Below, piece after piece: positions 52,805-63,103 of a DNA stretch of 64,000 nt. Made by a program: the position numbers and the translations under genes. Position 1 is the first letter of the stretch. Every line of letters starts with the position of its first letter. Origin of the DNA: Magnetococcales bacterium DCbin4 (GTDB lineage: Bacteria; Pseudomonadota; Magnetococcia; Magnetococcales; UBA8363); the NCBI GenBank assembly GCA_002753735.1, contig PEAN01000004.1, positions 51,160 through 115,159 on the forward strand, given 5' to 3'. Below the pieces are notes generated by a model that saw only the letters and a program-made list of their open reading frames with translations, was not told where the DNA came from and did no database searches.

Positions 52805-54652
52805 GTGCCAGTGGCGACCTGCCAAAGTCCTGATGCCGCCATGGGGGTATTGCGGCGCTACTTCGGCTACGAACATTTTCGTGGTTTTCAACGGGAGGTC
52901 ATCGAACACGTCCTGGGTGGGGGTGATGCCCTGGTCATCATGCCCACGGGCGGGGGCAAGTCGTTGTGTTTTCAGATTCCTTCCTTGTTGCGTCCCGGGG
53001 TCGGGGTGGTGATTTCTCCCCTGATCGCCCTGATGCAGGATCAGGTCGGGGCGCTGCGTCAGAACGGGATCCGGGCGGCGTTCATCAATTCCAGCCTGAG
53101 CGGATGGGAGGTGATGCAGGTCGTCAACGAGGCACAGTCGGGTGCCCTTGACCTGCTTTACATGGCCCCGGAACGAATTCTTCTCGATTCTTCCCTGGAC
53201 CTGCTTTCTCGCATTCCTGTGGTCCTGTTTGCCATCGACGAGGCCCATTGTGTCTCCCAGTGGGGACACGATTTCCGCCCTCATTATCTGGGCTTGAATG
53301 TATTGGCAGAACGGTTTCCCAACGTTCCCCGGCTGGCGTTGACTGCGACGGCCGATCCCCCGACCCGTTCGGAGATCATTGCCCGTCTGAAGCTGGAGGG
53401 GGCACGGCAGTTCATCGCCGGATTCGACCGTCCCAACATTCGTTACCGGGTTACGATCAAGGATAATCCCAAAAAACAGTTGCAAACATTTTTGGAACAG
53501 GAACATCGGGGCGATTCAGGTATCGTCTATTGTCTTTCGCGGGCGCGGGTCGATGAGATGGCCCGGTGGATGGTGGCTCAAGGTTTCCCGGCTTTGCCCT
53601 ATCATGCGGGTCTGGACAATGAAACCCGCCGCCGCCATCAGGAACGGTTCATTTTCGAAAATGGAACGATCATGGTGGCAACGGTCGCCTTCGGCATGGG
53701 GATCGATAAACCCGATGTCCGCTTCGTCGCCCATCTGGATCTGCCGAAAAGTTTGGAAGCCTATTATCAGGAAACCGGGCGGGCGGGACGGGATGGTTTG
53801 CATGCCGATGCTTTCCTGACCTATGGCCTGGAAGATGTGGTTCTATTACGGCAGTTGATCGAAGGCTCCCAGGCTGAAGAACGGATCAAAAAAATCGAAC
53901 ATCGAAAACTGGAATCGATGATCGGATTTTGCGAAACGAGCCATTGCCGCCGCCGGGTATTGCTGGGTTATTTTGGCGACAATCATCCCCATTCCTGTAA
54001 TAATTGCGATACCTGTCTGACGCCAGTGACGACCTGGGATGGATTGGTGGTGGCGCAAAAGGCGTTATCCTGTGTCTTTCGAACGGGACAAAGGTTTGGG
54101 GCGGTCCACCTGATCGATGTGTTGACTGGCAAGGCTAATGAAAAAGTTCTTAAATTCGGGCATGACAAAATCAGCACCTTCGGTATTGGAAAGGAATTGA
54201 CGACCAACGAGTGGCGTTCGGTATTCCGGCAACTCGTGGCGGGGAACTATTTGGAGGTGGATCTGGAAGGACATGGTGGTTTGCGCTTGTGCGAGGCAAG
54301 CCGACCGGTGTTGCGGGGGGAACAACCGGTTTTTTTCCGCACGGATGTCATTCTGCCCAAAAAAGCACGGAAAGGAAGCAAACCGGCCAACACGGAGCGT
54401 GCCAGGTCATTGGCATCCCATACTTCACAACAGGAAGGTTTGTGGGAGGCATTGCGTTCGATGCGCCTTGAGCTTGCAAAAGAACAAAACGTGCCACCTT
54501 ACGTGATTTTTCACGATGCAACCCTGCACGAGATCGTCGCAGCCATGCCGACCACACTGGATGAACTGGGACGAATACATGGTGTGGGGACACGCAAGTT
54601 GAAAAACCATGGTGAACGGGTGTTGCAGATCGTCTCGGCTTATCGATCATGA
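52805..54652 (+). CDS. recQ: ATP-dependent DNA helicase RecQ (ORF open from 52787)
   Basis: [73 protein letters not shown] zinc Cys; HRDC-like C-terminus. Confidence 0.95.
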   Translation: MPVATCQSPDAAMGVLRRYFGYEHFRGFQREVIEHVLGGGDALVIMPTGGGKSLCFQIPSLLRPGVGVVISPLIALMQDQVGALRQNGIRAAFINSSLSGWEVMQVVNEAQSGALDLLYMAPERILLDSSLDLLSRIPVVLFAIDEAHCVSQWGHDFRPHYLGLNVLAERFPNVPRLALTATADPPTRSEIIARLKLEGARQFIAGFDRPNIRYRVTIKDNPKKQLQTFLEQEHRGDSGIVYCLSRARVDEMARWMVAQGFPALPYHAGLDNETRRRHQERFIFENGTIMVATVAFGMGIDKPDVRFVAHLDLPKSLEAYYQETGRAGRDGLHADAFLTYGLEDVVLLRQLIEGSQAEERIKKIEHRKLESMIGFCETSHCRRRVLLGYFGDNHPHSCNNCDTCLTPVTTWDGLVVAQKALSCVFRTGQRFGAVHLIDVLTGKANEKVLKFGHDKISTFGIGKELTTNEWRSVFRQLVAGNYLEVDLEGHGGLRLCEASRPVLRGEQPVFFRTDVILPKKARKGSKPANTERARSLASHTSQQEGLWEALRSMRLELAKEQNVPPYVIFHDATLHEIVAAMPTTLDELGRIHGVGTRKLKNHGERVLQIVSAYRS

Positions 54653-54699
54653 ATCGATCTTGATTCTTGTGGCTCCAATGATGACAGAAAGGTGTACCT

Positions 54700-55686
54700 G
54701 TGAAACCACGTCGGTTGATCAGTTTTGATTGGGCCTTGAAACGGTTGCTGCGCAGCAAAGCCAATTTTGAGATCTTGGAGGGTTTCCTGAGCGAACTGCT
54801 CAAGGATGACATCCATATCCAGGAACTCCTGGAAAGTGAGGGCAACAAGGAGGATCGGTTCGACAAATACAACCGGGTCGATATCAAGGTCAAGAACAAG
54901 CGTGGCGAGTTGATTCTCATCGAATTGCAATATCATCGGGAATTGGATTATTTACAGCGCCTCTTGTACGGAACCTCCAAGGCGGTCACGGAACACCTCA
55001 AGGAAGGGGAAACCTATGCGAATGTTCCCAAGATCATTTCCGTGAGTATCCTTTATTTTGATCTTGGGCAGGGAAACGATTACGTTTACCGGGGAACGAC
55101 GACCTTCAAGGGATTGCATGCGCAGGACGAATTGAATCTGACTGAGGGACAAAAGGCATTGTTTCATCGTGACCAGGTTTCAGAAGTCTTTCCTGAATAT
55201 TACCTGATCAAGGTCAACCGGTTCGATGATATTGCGCGCGATACGTTGGATGAGTGGATCTATTTTTTGAAGAACGCGGAAATTCGAGAAGAGTTTACGG
55301 CACGCGGTCTTGATCGGGCCAAGGAGCAATTGGACGTACTGAAGCTTTCCGGGCCGGAGCGGGCGGCCTATGAATGGTACCGGGAAGATCTTCATTACCA
55401 GGCGAGCATGGTTCAATCGACCTATGGAATTGGAAAGCTGGAGGGGCTGGAGGAAGGTCGAAAAGAAGGTCGAAAAGAAGGTCGCAGGGAAGGTCTGGAG
55501 GAAGGTCGGATGGAAGGGGAGCGGGTTGGCAAGGCGGAAATGTTGCTCCGTCTGTTGCAACATCGCTTTGGCATGATCCCGGAAGCGGTCGGAAAAAGGA
55601 TTGCCGAGGCGGGTCAGTCTTCCTTGGAAGAATGGATGCTTCGGTTTGTCGAGGCGCAATCCTTGGATCAAATCTTTGACAAATAA
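54700..55686 (+). CDS. Rpn/PD-(D/E)XK nuclease-family (transposase-like) protein (GTG start)
   Basis: FDWALKRLLRSKANFEILEGFLSELL...NRVDIKVKNKRGELILIELQYHRELDYLQRLLYGTSK; EGRKEGRKEGRREGLEEG linker; DUF4351-like C-terminus. Confidence 0.85.
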   Translation: MKPRRLISFDWALKRLLRSKANFEILEGFLSELLKDDIHIQELLESEGNKEDRFDKYNRVDIKVKNKRGELILIELQYHRELDYLQRLLYGTSKAVTEHLKEGETYANVPKIISVSILYFDLGQGNDYVYRGTTTFKGLHAQDELNLTEGQKALFHRDQVSEVFPEYYLIKVNRFDDIARDTLDEWIYFLKNAEIREEFTARGLDRAKEQLDVLKLSGPERAAYEWYREDLHYQASMVQSTYGIGKLEGLEEGRKEGRKEGRREGLEEGRMEGERVGKAEMLLRLLQHRFGMIPEAVGKRIAEAGQSSLEEWMLRFVEAQSLDQIFDK

Positions 55687-55764
55687 GAGGTGATTTCGTT
55701 GTCTGGCATTCCCCTTGGGCATCCAGCAATTGGATTCGGTCACGAATAAAGAGGGAAATAGATC

Positions 55765-56727
55765 ATGTTGATTGACTACAAGGATTTTGATTGCGGTATT
55801 ACCCGGATCGATGTCCATTACATTCGCCCGGGGTTGGCGGGTTCCTATCTGGTCGTTGAGAATAATCGGGCGGTATTGATCGAAACGGGTCCGGAATTGG
55901 CGGTTCCCCGTATTCTTGAAGCCCTGACCAGAAAATCCGTTCCCCGGGAAAGCGTTGAAGCGGTCATCGTGACCCATGTGCACCTGGACCATGCGGGTGG
56001 TGCGGGGATGTTGTTGGAAAAATTACCCAACGCGCGTCTTTATGTCCATCCCAAAGGGGTGCGGCATATGATCGATCCTTCCAAACTTTTGTCCAGTGCC
56101 AAAATGGTCTATGGCGAAGCGCGATTTGCGTCCCTGTTGGGGGGGCTGACCCCGGCTCCTGCGGACCGGACGGTGACACCAGCGGATGAGGAACGGTTGC
56201 TCCTGGCGGGTCGGGAATTGGTGTTTATCCATACTCCGGGGCATGCCAATCATCACATGGTCATCTGGGATTCCAAAAGCAGGGGAATCTTTTCCGGTGA
56301 TGCCCTTGGGATTTCCTATCGGGAACTCGACGGACCGGGCGGGCGATTTTTGTTTCCGGCAACCACGCCGGTACAATTGGACCCCAGGGCATGTTTTGCA
56401 AGTATTGACCGTTTGGTTGCTTTGAAACCTGACCGGCTTCACCTGACCCATTTCGATTCCATCGAGTTTGACCTGGCGTTGATGGACGATTTGAAGCGCC
56501 AGTTGGAAGGCTACACCGAACTGGCATGGAGCATCCGTGCCGATACCCTGCCCGATAAGGAAGGGCGTCTCCTCCAGGGGATCCAATCGATGAGTCGGGA
56601 ACGATTGGCATCCATTGGTTGTCCAATGACCCGGGCTGCAAGTTCTGAAGTGTTGGCGATGGATTGGGAGATTAACGTGCAGGGATTGAACAACTGGTTG
56701 GATCGGATTGAAAGTGATCTGGGGTGA
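55765..56727 (+). CDS. MBL-fold metallohydrolase
   Basis: VTHVHLDHAGGAGML; FIHTPGHANHHM; LHLTHFDS. Confidence 0.9.
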   Translation: MLIDYKDFDCGITRIDVHYIRPGLAGSYLVVENNRAVLIETGPELAVPRILEALTRKSVPRESVEAVIVTHVHLDHAGGAGMLLEKLPNARLYVHPKGVRHMIDPSKLLSSAKMVYGEARFASLLGGLTPAPADRTVTPADEERLLLAGRELVFIHTPGHANHHMVIWDSKSRGIFSGDALGISYRELDGPGGRFLFPATTPVQLDPRACFASIDRLVALKPDRLHLTHFDSIEFDLALMDDLKRQLEGYTELAWSIRADTLPDKEGRLLQGIQSMSRERLASIGCPMTRAASSEVLAMDWEINVQGLNNWLDRIESDLG

Positions 56728-58046
56728 TGGAACTGGAACCCCATTCCCGGGTTGCGATCATCGGCGGCGGACCGGCAGGTTCCATGACCGCCTACTTTCT
56801 CATGGACCTGGCGCGGCGCATTGATCTGGAAATCGAGGTGGACCTGTTTGAACCCAGGGATTTTTCCCTGACCGGTCCTCCCGGATGCAACATGTGTGGC
56901 GGGGTCATCTCCGAATCACTGGTGCAGAAACTTGCCATTTCCGGGATCCACCTGCCCAACGATGTCCTGATGGATACCATCGATGCCTATACCCTGCATA
57001 CGGATCAAAGCCATGTCCGCATCCGGGCGGCCAGCGAGGAGATGCGTATCGCCTGTATTTTCCGCGGCGGGGGCCCCAAGGGGGCCGAAACGCAAAAACC
57101 TCTTCCATGGCAGGCGTTTGATCATTACTTGTTGGAATTGGCCCGGCAACATGGAATCAACCGGATCCCAAAACGGGTGAAAAAACTGGATTGGGATGGA
57201 GACCGACCCAGGGTTTCCTGGGGTGAGGGGGAGATGCGAACCTACGATCTCCTGGTGGGGGCGGTTGGCTTGAACGGGTCGGGCATGTCCATGTTTGAGG
57301 AACTGAACTTTGGATATCGACCGCCCAAGTATGCCAAATCCTATATTGCCGAACTCTATTTCGGTTCCCGGGAGGTGGAACAACGGTTGGGAAAGTCGAT
57401 GCATATTTTTCTTTTGAACATTCCCCGTCTGAAATTTCTCGCCCTGACCCCTAAAGGTCCCTATGCCACGCTGGTCGTCCTCGGGGATGAGATTGACAAG
57501 GCCATGTTGGAACAGATCTTTCGTGCACCAGAGATGGTAGGATGCCTGCCCCCGGGTTGGCAAATCCCTGTGCAAACCTGTCAATGTCAGCCCAGAATTC
57601 ATATTGGTCCGCCGCGTCACCCCTTTGCCGACCGCATTGTCATGGTGGGGGATTGCAGTTCTTCGCGTCTGTTCAAGGATGGCATCGGTGCCGCCTATAA
57701 ACTTGCCAAGGCGTGCGCCTATACGGCAGTGGTTCATGGAATTTCCAAGAAGGCGTTCCAACGTTACTTCGCCCCTGCCTGCCGGGAACTCGATTATGAT
57801 AATTTGTTGGGAAGAGTCATGTTTTTCATGGATGATCACATGCGCCCCTTTTCCTCCATCCAGGAAACACTGATTGAGTGTATCCGTCAGGAACAAAACG
57901 ATCCCGCCAGTCCCGGGAAACTCAGCAATGCCATGTGGGATACATTTTCCGGCAGCGCTTCCTACCGTACCATTCTCGCCAACACTGCCAGCCCGCGGGT
58001 GATTCATCATTTTTTAACGACTTTCTTTCGCCGTTTGCTGGCCTGA
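56724..58046 (+). CDS. FAD-dependent oxidoreductase, geranylgeranyl-reductase-like
   Basis: VAIIGGGPAGSMTAYFL; DRIVMVGDCSSSRLFKDGIGAAYKLAKACA. Confidence 0.8.
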   Translation: MMELEPHSRVAIIGGGPAGSMTAYFLMDLARRIDLEIEVDLFEPRDFSLTGPPGCNMCGGVISESLVQKLAISGIHLPNDVLMDTIDAYTLHTDQSHVRIRAASEEMRIACIFRGGGPKGAETQKPLPWQAFDHYLLELARQHGINRIPKRVKKLDWDGDRPRVSWGEGEMRTYDLLVGAVGLNGSGMSMFEELNFGYRPPKYAKSYIAELYFGSREVEQRLGKSMHIFLLNIPRLKFLALTPKGPYATLVVLGDEIDKAMLEQIFRAPEMVGCLPPGWQIPVQTCQCQPRIHIGPPRHPFADRIVMVGDCSSSRLFKDGIGAAYKLAKACAYTAVVHGISKKAFQRYFAPACRELDYDNLLGRVMFFMDDHMRPFSSIQETLIECIRQEQNDPASPGKLSNAMWDTFSGSASYRTILANTASPRVIHHFLTTFFRRLLA

Positions 58047-58102
58047 CGGGCGCTTTTTGAACATATGATTGGACGTACCACTTCTTCGAGGATGGATTTG
58101 GC

Positions 58103-58522
58103 ATGCTGTTCAACAGAAGAAAGACTTCTCTGGGCAAAACGTTTCAGAGTGGTGAAATCATCGTCAAACAATATGATCCTCCCGGTTCCATGTTTATCAT
58201 TCTGGAGGGTCGGGTCGAAATTTGGGTGGATGATGGTGGCAAGGAACCTTTTTTGGTCGCAGTCCTGGAGAAGGATAACGTGTTTGGAGGCATTTCGCTC
58301 TATGACAACTCGCCCCGCATTTCCACGGCGCGTGCCCTGGGCGTGGTGCGGGTGTTGTCGGTGAATAAACGTGGTTTTTTGCAATGGTTGGGTGAAGATC
58401 CAACCTTTGCTTTGAGAATCCTATTGAAAATGTCGGAACGGATCCGCACCTTGATTGCTCAGTTGGTTTCCTTGCGGCGGGAGGTGCGGGAACTGCGACA
58501 GAAGGTGGCTCGAATTCGATGA
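58103..58522 (+). CDS. Stand-alone cyclic-nucleotide-binding-like domain protein
   Basis: GKTFQSGEIIVKQYDPPGSMFIILEGRVEIWVDD...NVFGGISLYDNSPRISTARAL; no HTH visible. Confidence 0.75.
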   Translation: MLFNRRKTSLGKTFQSGEIIVKQYDPPGSMFIILEGRVEIWVDDGGKEPFLVAVLEKDNVFGGISLYDNSPRISTARALGVVRVLSVNKRGFLQWLGEDPTFALRILLKMSERIRTLIAQLVSLRREVRELRQKVARIR

Positions 58523-58613
58523 GGATCATGGTCCGTTTCATGCATTTGCGGTATGATCGGCAGGATGTGGTGATTTCCGGACCCGTGGCGCGGATACGAT
58601 AGGCCGGTTTGAC

Positions 58614-60548
58614 ATGGATACTGAACTTCGTGTTTTGATCGTGGACGACAACCCTGTGGAGCGTAAGCTCTTGGCGGGATTGTTGGGAAAAGTGCGTCCA
58701 TGGCAGATCACTACGACGACCTGTGCGACGGGTCTGGAGGCGGTAACCTGTGTCCATGGCCAGTTGCCGGATGTGGCGTTTGTCGATTTTCGTCTCCAGG
58801 GGGAGTTGGGAACCGACTTGATTCGCAAGCTCAAGGCTTCGGGATGCCGTTCGGGGATGGTGTTGTTCACCGGCCAGGCGGGTGAAACAGCCCTCCTGGA
58901 AGCTTTGCGTGCCGGTGCGGATGATTATTTGAGCAAGGATGACCTCAGCATCGATTCGGTCAGCCGGGTGATTCACAATACCCTGGCCAAGGTCAAGACG
59001 ACGCGTGCCCTGGATCACGCCCTTCAGGAGTTGAGCGAGGCCAGGGACAGCCTGGAAGTTCGGGTTCGCGAGCGAACCATGGAACTCCAGGGTGAACGGG
59101 AAAAACTGAAAACCATCACCTCTACGGCCCACGATCCCATCATCATGATTGATCATGAAGCCCGGATCACCTTTTGGAATCCTGCTGCCGAACGCATCTT
59201 CGGTTATTCGGAGGAGGAGATCATGGGGCGGGAGGTGTTTTGTCTGCTCCCTTCTTCGACCTTCAAACGGGGATTGATCAATACCTTTACCCATTTCAAG
59301 GAGACGGGAACCGGGGCACTGGTCGGCAAGGTCAGTGAGTTCACGGTCAAGAAGAAAGATGGCAAGTGTTTGACCGTGGCCGCTTCCATCGCCCGTTTCC
59401 AGGATCAGGAAGGGTGGAACGCGGTCGTGATTCCGCGGGACATCACCCAATATCGGCGCAATGAATCGATCCTGCGGCGGGCCAAGGAGGAGGCGGAACG
59501 TTCCACCCGGCTCAAGGATCAATTCGTCTCCCTGGTGGCTCATGATCTGCGTGGTCCGTTTACCACCATCCTGGGATTCTTGGAATTGATGGAAAAGGAT
59601 AAGGACAATCCTTTGAGCGACAAGCAAAAGGGATTTGTCCGATGGGTGGTGGACAGTTGTCAAAAAATGTTGCGCATGATCGATGAACTGCTGAACATCA
59701 GCCGTTTGAAGACCGGAAAGATCACTTTGGAGCCCGGCTTCATCAATGTCCGGTTCATGGGCGACAAGGTATTTGCCAATCTGGGGCCGTTGGCGGCGAA
59801 AAAGGGGATCACACTGATCAATCAGGTCGGGGAGACCAAGCGCATTTACGCCGATCCCAATTTGTTGGTGGAGGTGGTCCAGAATCTGGTTTCCAACGCC
59901 ATCAAATTTTCTTCGAGCGGGGATACCATTACCCTGTTCAGCCCGGAAAACCAGCCGACCGCTTTGGCGGTGAAGGATACAGGGGTTGGCATTTCCCGGG
60001 AGCAGATGAAGAATCTGTTCAAACTGGAGGAGAAAACCTCCACCCTCGGTACGGCGGGGGAGTCGGGGACTGGTTTTGGCCTTCCGTTCAGCATGGACAT
60101 TGTCAAGGCCCATGGAGGGTCGTTGACGGTCGAATCGACCCTTGGTGAGGGAAGTGTTTTTTATGTGACCTTGCCCGAGGTGGTTCCGCGTATTCTGGTG
60201 GTGGACGATGATCCCGATTCCAGGGCATTGTTCCGGCATTATCTGAACAAGGAAGGGGTCACGTTGGAGTTGTGTGACAATGGTCCCGAGGGGTTGGCGA
60301 TGCTTAATGCCCACCGTTACCATCTGGTGATCTGTGATATTCAGATGCCGGGGATGAATGGGTTTGAATTCCTTGCCAAGATGCATGCCGATCCCAAGCT
60401 CAAGTCCATCCCTGCCATTTTGATCACTTCGGATGAGAGCATGGCGACCCGGCAGCGGGCGTTCCAGATGGGGGCTTATGATTTCATCACCAAACCGATG
60501 GCGTCCCAGGATTTGGTGCCACGGCTGCGGCGGTTCCTCGGGGTGTAG
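58614..60548 (+). CDS. Receiver-PAS-histidine kinase-receiver protein
   Basis: VLIVDDNPVERKLLAGLL; PAS DPIIMIDHEARITFWNPAAERIFGYSEEE; VSLVAHDLRGPFTTILGFLE; ILVVDDDPDSRALFRHYLN. Confidence 0.9.
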   Translation: MDTELRVLIVDDNPVERKLLAGLLGKVRPWQITTTTCATGLEAVTCVHGQLPDVAFVDFRLQGELGTDLIRKLKASGCRSGMVLFTGQAGETALLEALRAGADDYLSKDDLSIDSVSRVIHNTLAKVKTTRALDHALQELSEARDSLEVRVRERTMELQGEREKLKTITSTAHDPIIMIDHEARITFWNPAAERIFGYSEEEIMGREVFCLLPSSTFKRGLINTFTHFKETGTGALVGKVSEFTVKKKDGKCLTVAASIARFQDQEGWNAVVIPRDITQYRRNESILRRAKEEAERSTRLKDQFVSLVAHDLRGPFTTILGFLELMEKDKDNPLSDKQKGFVRWVVDSCQKMLRMIDELLNISRLKTGKITLEPGFINVRFMGDKVFANLGPLAAKKGITLINQVGETKRIYADPNLLVEVVQNLVSNAIKFSSSGDTITLFSPENQPTALAVKDTGVGISREQMKNLFKLEEKTSTLGTAGESGTGFGLPFSMDIVKAHGGSLTVESTLGEGSVFYVTLPEVVPRILVVDDDPDSRALFRHYLNKEGVTLELCDNGPEGLAMLNAHRYHLVICDIQMPGMNGFEFLAKMHADPKLKSIPAILITSDESMATRQRAFQMGAYDFITKPMASQDLVPRLRRFLGV

Positions 60549-60553
60549 GGGGT

Positions 60554-60770
60554 GTTGACAATAAAAAAATTATTAAGAAAAAAAAGGGGGCTTAAGGGAT
60601 TGCCCCCAGGGTTTTGATTTTACATCCCCCACAGGGGGTCTGGGGGACGAAGTCCTCCAGGGTTTGATTATGATGCGTATCTCCTACCCGGAAGATCATG
60701 TTTGAGCATCAAAATCAATACCCTTTGGGCAATCCATTGAGACTCTTTATTTTCTTGATCAATTTTAAAA
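60554..60770. repeat. MITE-like inverted-repeat element, copy D
   Basis: Left gttgacaataaaaaaattattaagaaaaaaaagggggcttaagggattgcccccagggttttgatttt; reverse complement of right aaaattgatcaagaaaataaagagtctcaatggattgcccaaagggtattgatttt. Confidence 0.75.
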
Positions 60771-61760
60771 TTTCCGGGGTTGGCCAAAGGCGCCGCCCGT
60801 ACGTCTGGAATCGGGTTTTCGGGTCGGTGTTCCAGGTTCCGGTTCCTCGATTTCTTCTTCCTCCTCCATGACGATGGGGGGTGGCAATGGGGTTTCGGGC
60901 CAGAGGGCATCCAGCCGTTCCAACAATCGTTCGATCTGATATTCGGGTGCCCGGCGGGAAATTTTCATCTGACGGGAACCCGTGATGGCTGCCACTTCCC
61001 CTTCGGTCAGGCCCGCTTCGCGCATCGTGGCGATGGCTTCGCTGCGCAGATCATCGAAAGCGATTCGTTTGAGTTTTGCACTGGAAATGACCTTTTTGAA
61101 GACCCGATCCAGGGCGTAGGGCTTGCGGTCGCCAAAACGACTGGGGTCGCCAAAGAAGATCCATTCGGTATCGGGGGGACGGTCCGGTAATTCCAAGGCG
61201 CGGCGAAACAGTTTAACAGCGGTTTTGGTCAAGGGGACAGGACGAGGGGCGTTGAGTTGAATGCGGGGTACCTGACACACCCGGCCCGCAAGATCGATGT
61301 CGGTGCATTTGAGGAGCAGAATCTCTCCCTTGCGCAAACCGGTCTCCAGAACAATGCGGACAACCAGGCCGAGGATGGGATTGGTATAGTGGTCACAGGC
61401 CGCCACCAGCCGCAACCGCTCTCCCGGGGCCATTCGGGTGGTGCGTCCCAAGCTTGAAGCATGTTCCACCAGGGCATTGACGGGATTGCCCGCCAGGGGG
61501 ATATTCCAAAGGGCGATGGCGACGCGGAACAAATCTTTGAGCAGTTCCATGTCTTTGGCAACGGTGGCAACACTTGCTTCCTTCAGGCGCAGGTCGCGAT
61601 AACGGTCAAGAACCAGAGGACTGACCTCGACCAGGGGTTGCGTCGCTTCCATACGATCAAGGATGATGCGGGCAAGTCGAATCTCCCGATCATGACTCTG
61701 GGACGATTTCTTTCCGGATATTTCCTTGATATATCGATCAAGCGCCTCTTGAAGGGTCAT
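60765..61760 (-). CDS. Tyrosine recombinase/integrase-like protein with atypical catalytic motif
   Basis: LVVRIVLETGLRKGEILLLKCTDIDL box I; FDDLRSEAIATMREAGLTEGEVAAITGSRQMKISRRAPEY in place of HxLRHxxA...LGH...Y. Confidence 0.75.
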   Translation of the reverse strand: MTLQEALDRYIKEISGKKSSQSHDREIRLARIILDRMEATQPLVEVSPLVLDRYRDLRLKEASVATVAKDMELLKDLFRVAIALWNIPLAGNPVNALVEHASSLGRTTRMAPGERLRLVAACDHYTNPILGLVVRIVLETGLRKGEILLLKCTDIDLAGRVCQVPRIQLNAPRPVPLTKTAVKLFRRALELPDRPPDTEWIFFGDPSRFGDRKPYALDRVFKKVISSAKLKRIAFDDLRSEAIATMREAGLTEGEVAAITGSRQMKISRRAPEYQIERLLERLDALWPETPLPPPIVMEEEEEIEEPEPGTPTRKPDSRRTGGAFGQPRKF

Positions 61761-61845
61761 GGTGCTTCATCCTGACGGGACAAATGATCCATACTGTTCC
61801 AATATGATGAATCATTGTTTATAGCTCAGTTTTCTGGAAGGTTCC

Positions 61846-62517
61846 ATGAAAAGACCATTTCACCTCGCATATTCCGGATTTACTCTGTTGGAGATGGCGA
61901 TGGTGTTATTGATCCTGGGGCTTTTGATGGGTGGGTTTCTCGGACCGCTCTCTGTGCGCCAGGAGGTGAACAAACGTCAGGAAGCAGAGGTATTGTTGCA
62001 GGACATTCACGATACCCTGATGGGATTTGCCATGACCCACGGCCATCTGCCCTGTCCCGATGCCGATGGTGATGGCCGGGAGGATTGGAAGGGGACGGGG
62101 TGTGGCGTATCCGTGGGCGAATTGCCCCATGTGACGTTGGGGATCGGGCGTCTGGATCCGTGGAACAACCGGTTGACCTATGCCGTCGATCCCCTGTTCG
62201 CCGACCGTGGGCGCAGTCCGCTGCCGAGCTTTGCCAGTGGCGATCAGGGCAACCTCATGGTGATCCATGGCATCGATCATACACCCGCCGTGGTCGTCAG
62301 CCATGGGAGCAATGGTTTGGGGGCCGTCAACATGGCCAACCTGCCACAAGGGGCCGCGGAGAGCGCCTCGGAACGGGAAAACAGCAACCATGACCCCCGG
62401 TTTGTGCTTGATGATTATCGTGAGGTTCCCGACAACGGGTTCGATGATCTGATGATCTGGATTTCACCCCACCTTCTGGCCATGCGCATGATGCAGGCCG
62501 GAAAGCCTTTGCCGTAA
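61846..62517 (+). CDS. Type IV pilin/pseudopilin-like protein
   Basis: YSGFTLLEMAMVLLILGLLMG prepilin motif; CPDADGDGREDWKGTGC. Confidence 0.75.
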   Translation: MKRPFHLAYSGFTLLEMAMVLLILGLLMGGFLGPLSVRQEVNKRQEAEVLLQDIHDTLMGFAMTHGHLPCPDADGDGREDWKGTGCGVSVGELPHVTLGIGRLDPWNNRLTYAVDPLFADRGRSPLPSFASGDQGNLMVIHGIDHTPAVVVSHGSNGLGAVNMANLPQGAAESASERENSNHDPRFVLDDYREVPDNGFDDLMIWISPHLLAMRMMQAGKPLP

Positions 62518-62657
62518 ACCGGAGCAAGGCGTTGATTGGCTGCAAGGTTGGGGCAGCGTTGGGGTGCTGATCATGAGGACCGGTGGTTTGATGTGTCTGG
62601 CGACACGTACGGTCATTTTCCTTGACCGGGCAGAGATCGAAACCTGGATGGATTGCC

Positions 62658-63020
62658 TCATCCACCCGCTCGTTTGACAGTCAGTCCCTGCTGTTGCAGA
62701 TAGCTCATGACCCGGTCGATATGGTTGCCCTGAATTTCAATGGTGCCATCCTTGACGGTTCCGCCGGATCCGCACATCGCTTTGATTTTTTTTCCCATCT
62801 GCTCCAGTGAAGTGGGATCTGGATCAAGTCCTTTGATCAGAGTGACTTCTTTGCCTTTGCGACCTTTGGTTTCGCGGGAAACCCGAATCATGCCCGTCGA
62901 GGCCGGCTGGGAACTTTTCAGTTTGCAGGTACAGCCATCCAGGGGCTGGCCGCACTCGGGGCAAATTCGTCCTATCTCGGTGGAGTAAACGATCCGATCG
63001 CGGGTCGGTTTGTTTTTCAT
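62658..63020 (-). CDS. SUI1/eIF1-type translation factor (YciH-like)
   Basis: KGKEVTLIKGLDPDPTSLEQMGKKIKAMCGSGGTVKDGTIEIQGNHIDRVMSYLQQQG. Confidence 0.9.
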   Translation of the reverse strand: MKNKPTRDRIVYSTEIGRICPECGQPLDGCTCKLKSSQPASTGMIRVSRETKGRKGKEVTLIKGLDPDPTSLEQMGKKIKAMCGSGGTVKDGTIEIQGNHIDRVMSYLQQQGLTVKRAGG

Positions 63021-63103
63021 TTCGAAGCCACACTTTCCAAGAATGATCCGGGGATTCAGAGGGTCAATTCTTCAATGAAATGGTGGTATGGAACGTGGTG
63101 ATG

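Noticed and set aside
58197-60386. 729-aa minus-strand ORF
   Set aside because: Antisense to the REC-PAS-HK-REC gene; no recognisable motif.
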